Positions 38,534-50,395 of a stretch of 64,000 nucleotides of DNA are shown piece by piece; the first letter of the stretch is position 1, and each line of letters begins with the position of its first letter. The stretch is from Sinonovacula constricta (lineage: Eukaryota; Mollusca; Bivalvia; Cardiida; Solecurtidae). The position numbers and the translations under genes were made by a program. Location: positions 18,992,347 to 19,056,346 of the forward strand of contig CM017563.1 of NCBI GenBank assembly GCA_007844125.1. The letters run 5' to 3'. Under the pieces are notes generated by a model. The model searched no databases. It saw only the letters and a program-made list of their open reading frames with translations, and was not told where the DNA came from.

Positions 38534-38928
38534 TAGTGTTGGGAAATCAGTTGCAAATCGGTTGCCACCTCCGATGCGATTTCATCGATTATAATCGGTT
38601 TATTAATCTGCGTAGTGTTACAAATGTTTTTTTGATAAGTTTGCTTACATAATTACTCGATACTATAGTGTACTTGCTGCCACTTTCTACAAAGCATTTT
38701 GTGCTTTCTATTTTTATATGATCGTAAATCTCACGGGCCGCCATTTTTCATTTTCAGAGTGATTTCCCTTTACGGTCGGATAAGTGTAAAATCCGGAACC
38801 CGTACCTTTATTTGGAGTGCGTTCGCACTCTTCTGTTAATCGATTATGAGTGAATGACATCGATTATCGACATCGGGAAGCTTTTACACGCCGCTTATCG
38901 ATATCTTCCGATCATCGGAGCATCACTA
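38534..38928. mobile_element. Nonautonomous hAT-type element, 395 bp, with 8-bp target duplication
   Basis: The left end is TAGTGTTGGGAAATC; the reverse complement of the right end is TAGTGATGCTCCGATG, giving short inverted termini of the TARNG type usual for hAT elements. It is flanked by CTTACGAC (38526-38533) and CTTACGGC (38929-38936), a 7/8 match of hAT-typical length. Subterminal ATCGATTATAATCGG- and CATCGATTATCGACATCGG-like motifs occur in both halves, as expected for transposase-binding repeats. There is no coding frame for a transposase, so it would depend on a full-length relative elsewhere. Confidence 0.8.
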
Positions 38929-39080
38929 CTTACGGCTGATCTATATAAAAGGGGCATACTTTTATTTAAGTATAATGTTAAGACGAGCTCGAACACTACA
39001 AATTCACTCTAAAGGTTCATTCTTTCCAAACCTATAAATTAGCATTATATTGATATCTTCTACGAATAGATATTGACGTC

Positions 39081-39146
39081 ATGGCGGATTATCTTGATGA
39101 CGAAATTATGCGATCACAAAAGAAAGTTGTCACGTGGTTTCTGTAG
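39081..39146 (+). promoter_or_regulatory. ATGGCGGAT start-like motif with a 21-codon open frame
   Basis: GACGTCATGGCGGATTATC opens MADYLDDEIMRSQKKVVTWF, adds Leu and ends at TAG (39144). The start context is good and the composition acidic, but there is no clear splice donor. It could be a decayed first exon, or a YY1-type CCAT element by chance. Confidence 0.25.
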
Positions 39147-39462
39147 TTACAAAATAACTGACCCTGCAATGTAGCATGATGAGTGGGGATTTATGCTGTA
39201 TGCATGGGCATCAATGAATTAAACCAATTACTAATTTGGTTTCCGAAAGAAATATTTTGGTCCAAACGAATATTGGATACAAGTTTTAAGTACTTGAGGG
39301 TTTTTTTACCTTGACGCTTGTAAGAAAACAATGTGTATATGTCAAATAGGAATGACAAGTAGACTTTCTATATGCCTTGAAACGTGTTTAATTACATATA
39401 GAGAAATGCCTAAAAGACTTATCTTATAGTCCGTGTTATTATATAATGTAAATAAATGTGGT

Positions 39463-39570
39463 GTTGCTGTTGTTGATGTTGTTGTTGTCGTTGATGTTGT
39501 TGTTGTTGCTGCTGCTGCTGCTGTTGTTGTTGCTGATGATGATGTTGTTGTTGTGGTGGTGGTGGTTGTT
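39463..39570. repeat. GTT/GCT/GAT trinucleotide microsatellite
   Basis: Compound GTT, GCT, GAT and GGT triplets. All three frames on each strand are open (poly-Gln, poly-Asn/Ser, poly-Val and so on), which is a sequence artefact. Confidence 0.95.
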
Positions 39571-40220
39571 TTTGTTCACATAAATCTTCGTGAATACAGT
39601 AATAAGTTCCAACGTTAGACAATAAAAATTACATATCATCTGTAGGCTCTGCTATTGACATTTTGAGTTCTGCATGATTTTTTCGCCTTTTTTTCAATGC
39701 TCGTTGATTTTCTTTTATTGCAATTAATGTTTTTATTTTCGTGCGGAGAACTCTTTTTTATCACTTATCGGATTCCTTTTCAATGTTTGCTTGGGTGATT
39801 GATTTTTTAATGTGTTCATGATTGCATTAAACGTTTCGGATCACTGTCTTTTTCTTACTTCTTAGTTTTATGCAAACATCGGAGAATCTAAGATAATTAT
39901 AAATCAATATATATATACATCTGAAAAGAATGTATAAACATTGACTCTGATTAAGGCATATTAAGTACTGTTTTAGTCTCTCTTTACAGATATGTATAAT
40001 GTGGAGGAAACATACAAAAATTATGTCTATTCAACTTTCTCATCATTTTCTTAAATAAATAACACTTTTAAGGGATGTGATAAAAACACATTAAAAGCAA
40101 AAGTACTACTTTCTTCGATGCATAACAGAAAAGAAATATTGCATTTAATTATAAAAATACCTGTCATACATTTCACGTGCACAATTAAACGTACTCTTCC
40201 TTTGAAATAAGTGTCAACTA
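39571..40220. other. AT-rich noncoding stretch
   Basis: No recognisable feature. Confidence 0.6.
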
Positions 40221-40398
40221 GTTGGCCCTTTTGCCGATTGACCGTTCCAAGGCGGTAACTGATGGTTTTTCTTTATGTGTGTTATGTCTCGTCTCTGTGT
40301 TTTGTCACATTTGCATTTACCTTGTTTGCCTTTGTCTACTGGTAGATAAAATTTAAATATCTGTGAAAAATTTTGATAGGACCTTTTCTTACTTACCT
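40221..40398 (+). repeat. Dispersed repeat family A, copy 7 (short subtype, 5'-truncated)
   Basis: Begins within the core (GGCCCTTTTGCCGATTGACC), then GTTCCAAGGCGGTAACTGAT, 'TGTGTGTTATGTCTCGTCTC', TTTACCTTGTTTGCCTTTGT and 'ATAGGACCTTTTCTTACTTA'. The left half of the family is absent. Confidence 0.8.
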
Positions 40399-41061
40399 AT
40401 TCAATACCATTTTCCCATAACACAGGAATGTAACGGGTCCCTGATGTTTGACAAGAATATCGTTGAAGCATCAAAGGCGACGAACACGATTAAAACAAAT
40501 TTAAAATAAAATGCGACCTTTACAACTCAATTAAAGATGGTATCAGGCAGTTTTCTTAATTCAAATACATGTAAATAAATTATACAATAAAATAAAGATA
40601 TAACTCCATGAACTGAAATATGACCCGTATTTTATCAAGGTTATTGAAGTCCGCTAAACAGACTTTCCCCATGTGCAAATTTCAGCGAGCATTCCATATA
40701 TAGGCGCCACGCTTCAGCACGTCGCCAATAACTCCCATTTGGTATATTTATTGACTTACTGCACTGCTCTTTCTTCTTTTAACAGAATACATAATTTATA
40801 ATGATTTATATCATTACGTACATTGTTCATAATAATGTCACACGCGTTTTTAATGATAAATTGTTTGATTAAAACATTGTTAGGCTTTAAATATAACAAT
40901 TTATGGTAGGAGAATTCAAACTACTTTTTTCCTTCAAAGTTTAATAACAGAACAAAATGTTTATATAACAGGCATAAGCCATTCTGTATTTAATGGGAAG
41001 ACACTAAGTAAGATAAACAAGAACAGTGGTCTTAATAATAACCTAATCTGTTTACAAATCT
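40399..41061. other. AT-rich noncoding stretch
   Basis: No feature is recognised apart from a short GC-richer patch (about 40690-40735) without coding signal. Confidence 0.55.
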
Positions 41062-41142
41062 TTATTGATGATGGTTACATTCCGGGAATATGTATGCGTC
41101 TATATATAATCGTCCCTGGAAAAGTCTCAGGGATGCCGCCAT
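41062..41142 (-). promoter_or_regulatory. AACATGGCGGC start-like motif with a 26-codon open frame
   Basis: On the minus strand GGAACAACATGGCGGCATCC opens MAASLRLFQGRLYIDAYIFP and six more residues before TAA. The same start with its upstream sequence is duplicated at 41254-41295, where the frame closes after 13 residues. It could be a first exon or a CCAT-box promoter; no downstream exon is seen. Confidence 0.3.
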
Positions 41143-41399
41143 GTTGTTCCAATAAACAAGTAAAGTGCGGCGCTTTCATGCATTAAAATTCGGTTTTTAT
41201 TCAAATTCGCTGAATATCAGAATTAAATTGTTGTAGTTAAAAATGCTGCTGCATCATTGCCTGTCACTAGAAATTGTTCTTAGGGATGCCGCCATGTTGT
41301 TCTAATAAACAAGTAAAGTGCGGCGCTTTCATGCATTGAAATTCGGTTTTTATTCAAATTCGGTGAATATCAGTATTAAATTGTTGTAGTTAAAAATGC
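41129..41399. repeat. 118-bp direct duplication with 35-bp spacer
   Basis: 41129-41246 and 41282-41399 are the same sequence with about four substitutions, at a period of 153 bp. The unit begins AGGGATGCCGCCATGTTGTT and ends TTGTTGTAGTTAAAAATGC. It includes the ATGGCGGC start-like motif (minus strand) and the AAGCGCCGCAC patch upstream of it. Confidence 0.95.
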
Positions 41400-44300
41400 C
41401 TTACGTTGATGTTCTATATGATGTTCTATATAAGTCAAATGTTATGCTCCAATCTGTTGAACGTTTTCCCATGCGTCCATAGCATGTATTTTTAAGACAT
41501 GAAAATTTGATGGCATTTAAATATTTTAATAACAGCAATGTGTTTCTGTTTCTTGGTCGGTTTGTTGTTGGGCAACCATGTTCCATTGTTGAAAAGGACA
41601 TCGACGGCGACCTTTAATGCTTTGTATCAATGTTCTCTTGTAATACTTATACTGAACCATTCTATCTCCAGAACACACTCACTATTTATAAAATGTCATT
41701 ATATTGATAGGAAAATTTAATCAAAGTGATTAAAGAAAACGGGCATGTGACAAAAAGAATTGATAAATAGACAATTATTTTGGTAATTTTTTTTATTTTT
41801 TATTTTTTTGTTAAAGCTATGTAAAATATTCGCAGTTTTCAAAAGTCTGTAACATATTAAATGAGCTTCGTCCTCTCAATACTTACACGTAGGTTATTCT
41901 TCAACTAACGTTGGATATAAATTATTATTATTATTAATTTCACTTCAAAATAAAGGACTCAGCTGTTTATTTGACAGTTTTACTAGACTAGTTTTCTTGA
42001 AAGTTCGTTGTTGCACTGATATTTGTTTATTTAAGCAATGTTCGTTAAATATTACTTGTCATGATACAATACGATGTCATATGAATAACATGGCATGAAG
42101 TTACATTTGTATACATTCAACTTGTTTTAATTGGTCATGTGTGTGCCAATATCAAGTTTGCGTTGTTGTTTGTTTTGTTTTTACTTGTCAAAATACATCG
42201 CAGAAATTAATTGTAATAATAATAAGGGCGCCAAGCTATTTTGGTGGAATAAGACCACAGACAAATGTCTGGGTAGAACCGCTGGTTTTCCGCAAGTCAG
42301 CTCATATTAAGTCCTTTATATACTACGAGGGAAACATGTTAACCTTGCGGCGGTTAGCCTGTAGCGGGTCTATCGAAACATCGGTATAGAGCGCTATAAT
42401 GGTGGAACTTATAATATTATTGTTGAATAAAACTGAAATCATGTTTGTCTATTTGTATATACTAAATATTTAACAAGAAAGTGACACAACTTTTGGACCA
42501 TCCCTCGAATATATCATATTTCTTTGTCTCCATAGAGATGACATGTGCTGCAGCTTTTTCTCCTTTTTTTTAACTAATTCAATCTTTATACATTTATTCT
42601 ACAGCAAATATAATTCATGCTGTAACAATGTGTGTTCGTGCTTTTTCTTAATAACGCAATGCGATTATAGTCTTTGCTTTATCCGAAAAAAGGAAAATTT
42701 GGAAAATATCAGAGCCAGATTAAAAGTCGCTTTTTTGGAAAGGGGCGTTACTCTAACGTGATAACTTACATTGAGTATCCTTTGAGGATACAATGTGCTA
42801 ATTTTATTAATGCTTTCTGTAGTAAAATAATAAACAACCCAGCACCCTTTTAATGAGACCGACTTTATATGCTACATGAACATTAAATCATATATTTAGT
42901 AATTAGTGCTTTGTAATACTAGCACTTTTATGACATAAAAATGCGGATTGTGGGGCTTTTTTTTCTTGCTTTATATATATATATATATATAACTTGTCTT
43001 CATGAGAATTAGATAACAATTGCAAATTGCGAAATGCTGTTTTGGGTGTTAAAAATAGCTGAATTGAATTAGTACTTAGAGGACATTTTACTGGGATTGT
43101 GGTACCAAAAGAAAATTTAAAAAGATAATCAAGAACATTTTGAAGAAATGAAAATAGAATTTAGTCAAATATAGATGTAGAATATTTCGTTGTTGTTGGT
43201 GTTGGTGTTTTTGCTGTGATGGTAGTGATTATGGTAGTGGCGTTGTCTTTAGGTGTAGGATCTTTTTTCAAAACTTGCGATTAGCAAACCTGGTTTTCAC
43301 TCATGCCAGCGCCACCTGTGTCAAAAAGTAGTCCTATGGCAAAATTGACGTTGTTAAACGCAAAATTGGTTATTTTATTTTCCCTCTTCAAATGTACTCG
43401 TAAACGGAAACACCAATACACCAACTTAGTTAGCTAGAACTTTGCCCCTCATAATGAATATCATTCGTGTACTACAAAATATTTTGTCGAACACCTGATG
43501 TTTTCGCAAGTCTGGAATGCACTTAAATTTCCGATATGGCTTCGAGGAACACCATTAGCTATAAATAATTTCACCGTTTTATAACTGTCTTTTGAATTGT
43601 GTTACGCTCGGTTCAAATTGCGATGTAAATACATATGAGTTCGGTAACCGAACAAGAAACAACTTATTTATATCACTTTAAATTTGATAATTTATATAGT
43701 TTGCTTTAAACTTTTCGTGTTTTACGAATAATTAAATAAAATCATACAAAATACTTATTAAATTGCATCATCAAATAATATTTCAAATAATATTTCTGAT
43801 TGTTTGATATGCTAGAGAGATATTATTTCTGTATGCTGAACTATTATCAAGACAAGTAAAATATTATACGAGTCACTTTCTTAAAAGCGGGCCAAAATGT
43901 ATAAATGATCCATCAGCTATGGTTATTGAACTACACAGTTGTATAAATACTTAATGTAATAAACGTAATACAAGTTGTTAATTGTATAACAATATATTTA
44001 GTAATTATAAACATTAAAGTCGGTATTTGTAAATTCATCATTTTAATTCGATAAGTGCTGCTTTTTAAACTTTGCAATAAATACACAAAAAATAAACATA
44101 TTAAATAAAGAAAATGCTGTATTGTGAGAAAACCTGGAGCGGGTAAGAATAAAAAAAAAATCAAAATTTTGATTAAAGAAACAACAATAGCAAAATATGT
44201 CTGGAGATACCAAATAATTTCTTGTCACCTTAAAGTAGCCGAAAGCCAAAGAGACTTTAGATGACGTCTTTGTCTCTAATGCATTTAAAATGAATCATTT

Positions 44301-44520
44301 GAGATCAATAAAACTGATGACGCAGTCATGTGAGAGAGTGTCAAATTTGGGACATCAATAAATTGTCGTTTGATGGCATCTTGCTCCATGTTTAGTTTTT
44401 TGGTATATATAAAAGCATTCAACAGGATCAGCGAGAGATATATTTACATGTAAATGTATTTGAGAGATATGGATTTTGAAAGCAACCATATCATGTACAC
44501 GTTTACCTGCAGGACCAAGG
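41400..44520. other. Mostly AT-rich noncoding stretch
   Basis: There is a bulged hairpin ACATTGAGTATCC...GGATACAATGT at 42768-42793 and an (TA)n run at about 42972-42991. A GC-richer patch at 42225-42400 carries an 82-codon open frame (42141-42389) with no known domain; it may be an old repeat rather than a gene. Confidence 0.5.
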
Positions 44521-44534
44521 CAAATAACCTCGTT

Positions 44535-46175
44535 TTAGGGGCGCTATAGGGGGTATGGGACATCGCCTAGCTATATGGGCGCTTTAGAACCTGCAGCACA
44601 TCACCAAGCTATATGGGCGCTGTATGGGGTATGGGACATCGCCTAGCTATGTGGGCGCTATAGTGGGTATCGGACATTGCCTAGCTATGTGGGCGCTATA
44701 GGGGGTATGGGACATCGAATAGCTATATGGGCGCTATATGGGGTATGAGACATCGCCTAGCTATATGAGCGCTATTGTGGGTATGGGACATCGCCTAACT
44801 ATGTGGGCGCTACAGGATCTACGGCACATCGGCTAGCTATATGGGCGCTATAGGGGGTATGGGACATCGCCTAGCTATAAGGGCGCTATAGGGGGTATGG
44901 GACATCGCCTAGCTATATGGGCGCTATAGTGGGTATGTGACACCGCCTAGCTATGTGGGCGCTCTAGGGGGTATGGGACATCGCCTAGCTATGTGGGCGC
45001 TATAGGGGGTATTGGAAATCGCCTAGCTATTTGGGCGCTATAGGTGGGTATGTGACACCGCCTAGCTATGTGGGCGCTCTAGGGGGTATGGGACATCGCC
45101 TAGCTACGTAGGCGCTTTAGAATCTACGGTACATCGCCTAGGTATATGGGCGCTATAGTGGGTATGTGACATCGCCTAACTATTTGGGCGCTATAGGGGT
45201 ATGGGACATCGCCTAGCTACGTGGGCGCTATAGGGGGTATTGGAAATCGCCTAGCTATGTGGGCGCTATAGGGGGTATGGGACATCGCCTAACTACGTAG
45301 GCGCTTTAGAATCTACGGTACATCGCCTAGCTATATGGGCGCTATAGTGGGTATGTGACATCGCCTAGCTATTTGGGCGCTATAGGGGGTATTGGACATC
45401 GCCTAGCTACGTGGGCGCTATAGGGGGTATGGGACATCGACTAGCTATGTGGGCGCTATAGGTGGGTATGGGACATCGCCTAGCTATTTGGGCGCTATAG
45501 GGGGTATGGGACATCGCCTAGCTACGTGGGCGCTATAGGATTTATGGGACATCGCCTAGCTATATGGGCGCTATAGAATCTGCAGCACATCGCCAAGCTA
45601 TATGGGCGTTACAGGATCTACGGCACATCGGCTAGGTATTTGGGCGCTATAGAGGCAGCGGCACATAGCCTAGTTAGTGGCGCTACAGGGGCTAAGGGGC
45701 ATCGCCTAGATGTATGGCCGTCATAGAGTCCACGGCACATCGCCTAGCTATAGGAGCGCCATAGTGGAGACGGCATATCCCATAGGTATAAGGGCGCTGC
45801 AGCGGCTACGTCATGTCGCTGGCTATAAAGGCGCTTTAGGGCCTTCAGCATATCTCATAGCTAACTATAGGGGCACTAAAGGGAATAGGACACCTTGCAT
45901 AGCTATAGGGCGCTCAGCGGTTACGCCATATCACCTTGCTATAGGGACGCTACAGGGACTACGGGCCATCAACTAGCTATAGGGGCACTAAAGGGGCAAA
46001 ATGAAATCGCCTAGATATAGGGGCGCTATAAGGGCTATGGCCGATCGCCTAGCAAAAGGGGCTCTTTAGAGGCTATTGGACATCGCTTAGCCATAAGGGA
46101 GGCTGTAGTGGCTATAGAAAATCGCCTAGATTTAGGGACGCTATACGATTTACGGCTCATAGCCTAGCTAAAGTG
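44535..46175. repeat. 38-bp minisatellite, about 43 units, with higher-order structure
   Basis: The unit is GGGCGCTATAGGGGGTATGG plus GACATCGCCTAGCTATAT. Units are homogeneous from 44535 to about 45650 and increasingly diverged to 46175. A variant unit (TACGTAGGCGCTTTAGAATC) recurs at 45105 and 45294, 189-190 bp apart, which is five units and indicates higher-order duplication. The array is far more GC-rich than its flanks. Open frames inside it are artefacts. Confidence 0.95.
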
Positions 46176-48229
46176 ACGCTTTACATACATCCTTACATTA
46201 TGTTCCGCCCAACCTGTAAATTGTCGGTGACGTCACTCGATTTTAGTCACCTTTATACTAAGACACTTCACATCTAGCAGATTTGGGTGATTTGTGCTTC
46301 CGAGTTGTTTAATAGTTACCTGTAGTGCGGTATCCTTATATTATATATTTTTAATTAAACGTTAATATCACATACCCTTTGAATTTAAAGCATTTTGAAT
46401 GGTCAAGCGCTGGTCATGTGCGAGTCAGTATAAAGTGATATTGATTCGAGAATGTTTTCAAGTGAGCACCGAGAACATATTACTGATGGTCGTGTTTTTA
46501 CGCACATTATTTCTAGAAAATAATAAGCACAGATAAGATCTGCAAGTCCGAGTGTGATGACATTGTGGGGAAAAAACGAGAAAAAACAATAATTTGGATA
46601 ATCATCGACGATGACATATGAAAGAAAATGTCGGTTTCATTTTATTAACGTCAATAAGCAGTCCGCGCATAACGGTGCTCAGGTTATATATTATAGTCAT
46701 TATATTTGTCCATTTTATAATATATACTTCACTTTACCTTCAATGAACTTTTTCATTGTTCCATTTTTTTTTCTAAAAATGATTTGTTAATGTCAGGATA
46801 AACTCATAGTCAGAACTCCCGTGGCAAGTAATCCTATTTAACCAGATATTTGGTGGGTTTTTTAATAAAAATACAAAAATAATATGCCAATCTGGATTTG
46901 TATAACTATATGTTTTTGTAATATTGGGTTATTAACTTTGTTAAGCCTAGTAGTGTGTATCTTTGTGCATGTAAATGTGTATCTATATGTTTGTGTGTAT
47001 ATATGTATAGGTGTATATGAATGGGTATGTATGTATATGTATACACTAAGCCTTAAGTATGTCAATTACAAAAAAGACATGCATTAAATATTGAATTTTC
47101 AATAACAATAAAAATAATCAACCATGTATTACACAACTTAATGTATTGTATAATTGAATTAATCATTATTTCACGGTATTATCCTTTCTGTAAATGTTTG
47201 CAGTATTTTGCTCAGTTTATCGATTACTGCAATATTGATCTTGACTTAAATAAATCTTTATCAAAGTCTTCTTTTTTTGTTGACTAATTAAAGTGAATAC
47301 ATATATTTTTGTTAAGACTGTTTCAAAATACATGTACGCCATTATAGTAAAAGTTTAGTATGCTTATGAGTCGGGAACAACTGAAACAAGGATACAATTC
47401 AATATAAAGAGGTAGAATTAAGTGTATATTACAATTCTTTTTACATCGATAACACCATTACAATCCGTAAACCCCAACAGTACAAGGAAAAAGATACATA
47501 CGTAATTTTCTTTTACCTTTCTTCATTCCTGCTATTATTTGTATTAAGACAAACATTAACATATATAATAAACCCATAATACTATTTATTACCATAAATC
47601 AACCAATGCATGTACTCCATTTGTTTTTTCAAACCGACTCAACATATAACTTCATTATTGATAATTATGTCAAATCTTATATTTACTACATGTTGTAAAA
47701 TTGAAACTGTATGTGTATGATCGAAACTCACAAATAAAAATTTAAAAAAAAACACACTCTGTGCAGACGCATTGAGCGACCTTTAACATAGAGAATAATA
47801 TGATGGTGTAATTTAAAAATGAAAAAATGAGAAACAGACAAGTCGGAAGATTGTAAATAATAATTGGATTTATTTTTTTATGACTGAATGTAATAAAAAT
47901 AATAAGACTTGTTTTGCTTTTTAAATATGACATTTTTGCTAAACTTGCATTGCGTCATCATTTTGACAGTTTTAATTCAAATTGTTCTGTTGTCATTCGT
48001 TTTCATCATCTGTTTAGTTCTCGAAGTAGCTTTCTTTCGTGTATAGAGTAGTATAAGCATTAATATTGAATCTGGTTTACCGTTTCAACATCATATATTA
48101 CAATTAATTTACAGTATGCATTGTAAGAAATAGGTTTTCACTATTCACACATTTACTTACGATGCAGTGTTTATTTAAAGTAATATATGGCTTCCGAATG
48201 CTCTTCTTTTCTTTCTGAATAAGACAAAG
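46176..48229. other. AT-rich noncoding stretch
   Basis: A weak GTAT/TGTATA-rich patch (about 46960-47045) yields open frames on both strands. No gene is supported. Confidence 0.55.
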
Positions 48230-48271
48230 CTACCCTCCTTTCTCTCGAGTCGGACTTTGTCCGTCCGCCAT
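48230..48271 (-). promoter_or_regulatory. ACAATGGCGGACG start-like motif with a 13-codon open frame
   Basis: The minus strand reads AATAACAATGGCGGACGGAC and opens MADGQSPTREKGG before TAG. It is one of several ATGGCGG motifs in this otherwise AT-rich window. No downstream exon is identified. Confidence 0.25.
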
Positions 48272-48977
48272 TGTTATTTACGAATTAAGTGTCATGGACG
48301 TAAGTAAATGCGGGTCACGGAATAATAAGAACGCTTACGTAACTGATTGTTAATTGAGGTCATTTAAAATCTTGTATGACTCCCTTGTGTTAAAAGATTT
48401 TATATATTTTATTAACTTTATCGACTCATTTGAAATAATATTAACAACCTTGGACAAACAGCCACTAAATGTGTCATAGAATGTATCTGAAACGTTATTT
48501 GCACAAGATTTTTATGATAAAATTCCAAACCATATATAACTTTTAAGTTTTCCTACTTTAACGGGATACTTATATAAAGTTCACGTAACCAGTGTTGTTT
48601 ATTACCCTTGTTTGTTTTAAATAAAAATAAAATGATTATGCAAATCTTCTTTCCACTACAAATATTGAATTATCAATCGTGAACAATTTAAACTGTAATC
48701 AGATATTTTCTGATGTCCTGACAATTATTTTAAATGTTGTCAACATGACTGTCAACAAATACGACCAGCTCCTGAAACTTTTTATTGAAACTTTTTATTT
48801 GACAAGCCCAGAGCTTAAAAGCTGACATTTTAGGAAACTTTACACTAAATTGCTATGTCATGTTTCACTATTACTAAAATAATTAAAGGAACCATTGTGG
48901 GCGGAACATTTTGATATAAAGGGATATTCGGAAAGTGCGTTGTTGACGGGTCATGACGTTATACAATAACGATGACT

Positions 48978-49062
48978 CGTGACTCGTGACTATTTCACCT
49001 TATTACATGAACTATAAATAGACGCAACACGATTGGTCACACCCCCGAAATAGTCGAGTCAA
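48978..49062. repeat. Imperfect inverted repeat with GACTCGTGA direct repeat
   Basis: GACTCGTGACTCGTGACTAT (about 48974-48993) is inverted at 49049-49062 as GAAATAGTCGAGTC. A following ATTGACCCGCTTTCGC is echoed in the loop region of the palindrome at 49294-49429. Confidence 0.5.
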
Positions 49063-49293
49063 TAAATATAGATATTGACCCGCTTTCGCTGATATCAACC
49101 GGTCTATTAATGGAATGCGAAATTTCCTTCAATATTCTACAAAACTTCCTTAGAATTGTACGCATTGTGGGGTACTCGTCCCAGACGAACAATATTCACG
49201 ATGTAAACTATTTTATTGCATTTAAGTTTAGATAATAATTAAAGAAATAAAAACTAGTTATTATTAACTGTTTATATTTCATGTAATAAAACA

Positions 49294-49429
49294 GTTATTT
49301 ACTTATTAGCTGGGAAATATGCTGTTGATATTGAGTGCAAAAATCGTTATTGACCTCGCTTTCGCCTCGGTCAATAACGATTTTTTAGTCAATATCACAG
49401 CATATTTCCCAGCTAATAAGTAAATAATT
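49294..49429. repeat. 136-bp near-perfect palindrome
   Basis: The left arm 49294-49355 (TTATTTACTTATTAGCTGGG, then AAATATGCTGTTGATATTGA, then AAAATCGTTATTGACC) and right arm 49369-49429 are reverse complements with few mismatches. They surround a 13-nt loop containing GCTTTCGC. Such an arm length would form a stable cruciform or hairpin; it is likely a foldback element. Confidence 0.93.
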
Positions 49430-49924
49430 GTATATTACGACATAAGGAGACGAAATTTCGTGGAATGTTGTCGACTCGAAAAACATTATAAACAATAAAA
49501 ATTTGTCGTAACAACATATATAACAATGTTGAAAGGGTCTATATTCCGCTACAATTAACTTTAAGTTTTCAAAGAACTTTGTTCTAAAGTTCCTGTTAAC
49601 AATGTCGTTAATATTACTTGATACAACAGTAACATGATTGGTTAACAAACATTTACAATGTCATAATCTTTAAAAGAAAATGACGTCATAAGCATGATGT
49701 AATGAGAAAAACAACTATTGCAGAAAAATGGATTTATAAAGGAAAGGTTCTGACAAAAGTTTAATATTTTAACTATAATCGTGTGTGACAAGTTGTGAAT
49801 ATGTTACCAAACTCATAAATTGTTTGCAAATCAAATGTTTGCTTAGAAATGTATTTTTTTTCTTGGCAATTAAGTGTTAGTACAATGAAGTAGTAATGAG
49901 CATTTGATAAAAATGGTGGACCTT
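49430..49924. other. AT-rich noncoding stretch
   Basis: Open frames on the minus strand show no recognised domain. Confidence 0.5.
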
Positions 49925-50395
49925 TCCGAACTCGTTGGTTTATGCACCATAGCAAAGTGGCCAGTCCGGGTTACTAATATCAGTCGGAACACCTCGGATA
50001 ATTCACGAATCATCTCTCGGATGTATGTAGGTAGTCGGATCACCTCGGTCATTTCCCTTAATGGAACTTTTTTGTGACAGAAGGTCAAAACGCAGATGGC
50101 AGCTCGGATAACAGCTCACTATAGTACATGTACGATGCCAGTTCAACTTCAATTTATGTCTGCTACAAATTTAATTCATCCAAGTTTAATTTACAAAACG
50201 CAGCAAACAAAACAGCTGTCAAACGACGCCAGTGTTTATATTTTGTGCGAACTACATTATAGGCATATTCTTTCGACTTCCGGCGAATAAAACGTGATTT
50301 CTTCAAGTATCATTGCACCAGATACATCCGAGGGATGATTGTCCCGAGGACGAAATTACCCGAAGAGTTCCGATTGTACTAGTATGGGTGTTGTG
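49925..50395. mobile_element. Inverted-repeat element related to the one at 30770-31277
   Basis: The left side (about 49965-50060) carries CGGAACACCTCGGATAATTC, TCTCTCGGATGTATG and GTCGGATCACCTCGGTCATT. The right side (50322-50385) carries CATCCGAGGGATGATT, CCCGAGGACGAAATTACCCG and AAGAGTTCCGATTGTACTAG, an imperfect inverse of the left. The GAGGACG.AATTACCCGA.GAGTTCCGA string also occurs at the right end of the RecQ-carrying element. Between the ends is ATGGCAGCTCGG (50096), opening a 64-codon frame of unknown nature. The ends and the target duplication are not precisely defined. Confidence 0.45.

Noticed and set aside
39419..39639. Poly-Gln / poly-Asn-Ser open frames
   Set aside because: They arise from the GTT/GCT triplet tract in every frame.
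42141..42389. 82-codon open frame in a GC-richer patch
   Set aside because: No recognised domain and no splice or start support. An old repeat is at least as likely.
44535..46175. CRISPR-like array or coding repeat at 45710-45976
   Set aside because: The 38-bp units are head to tail without spacers, and the open frame follows diverged units with no start context.
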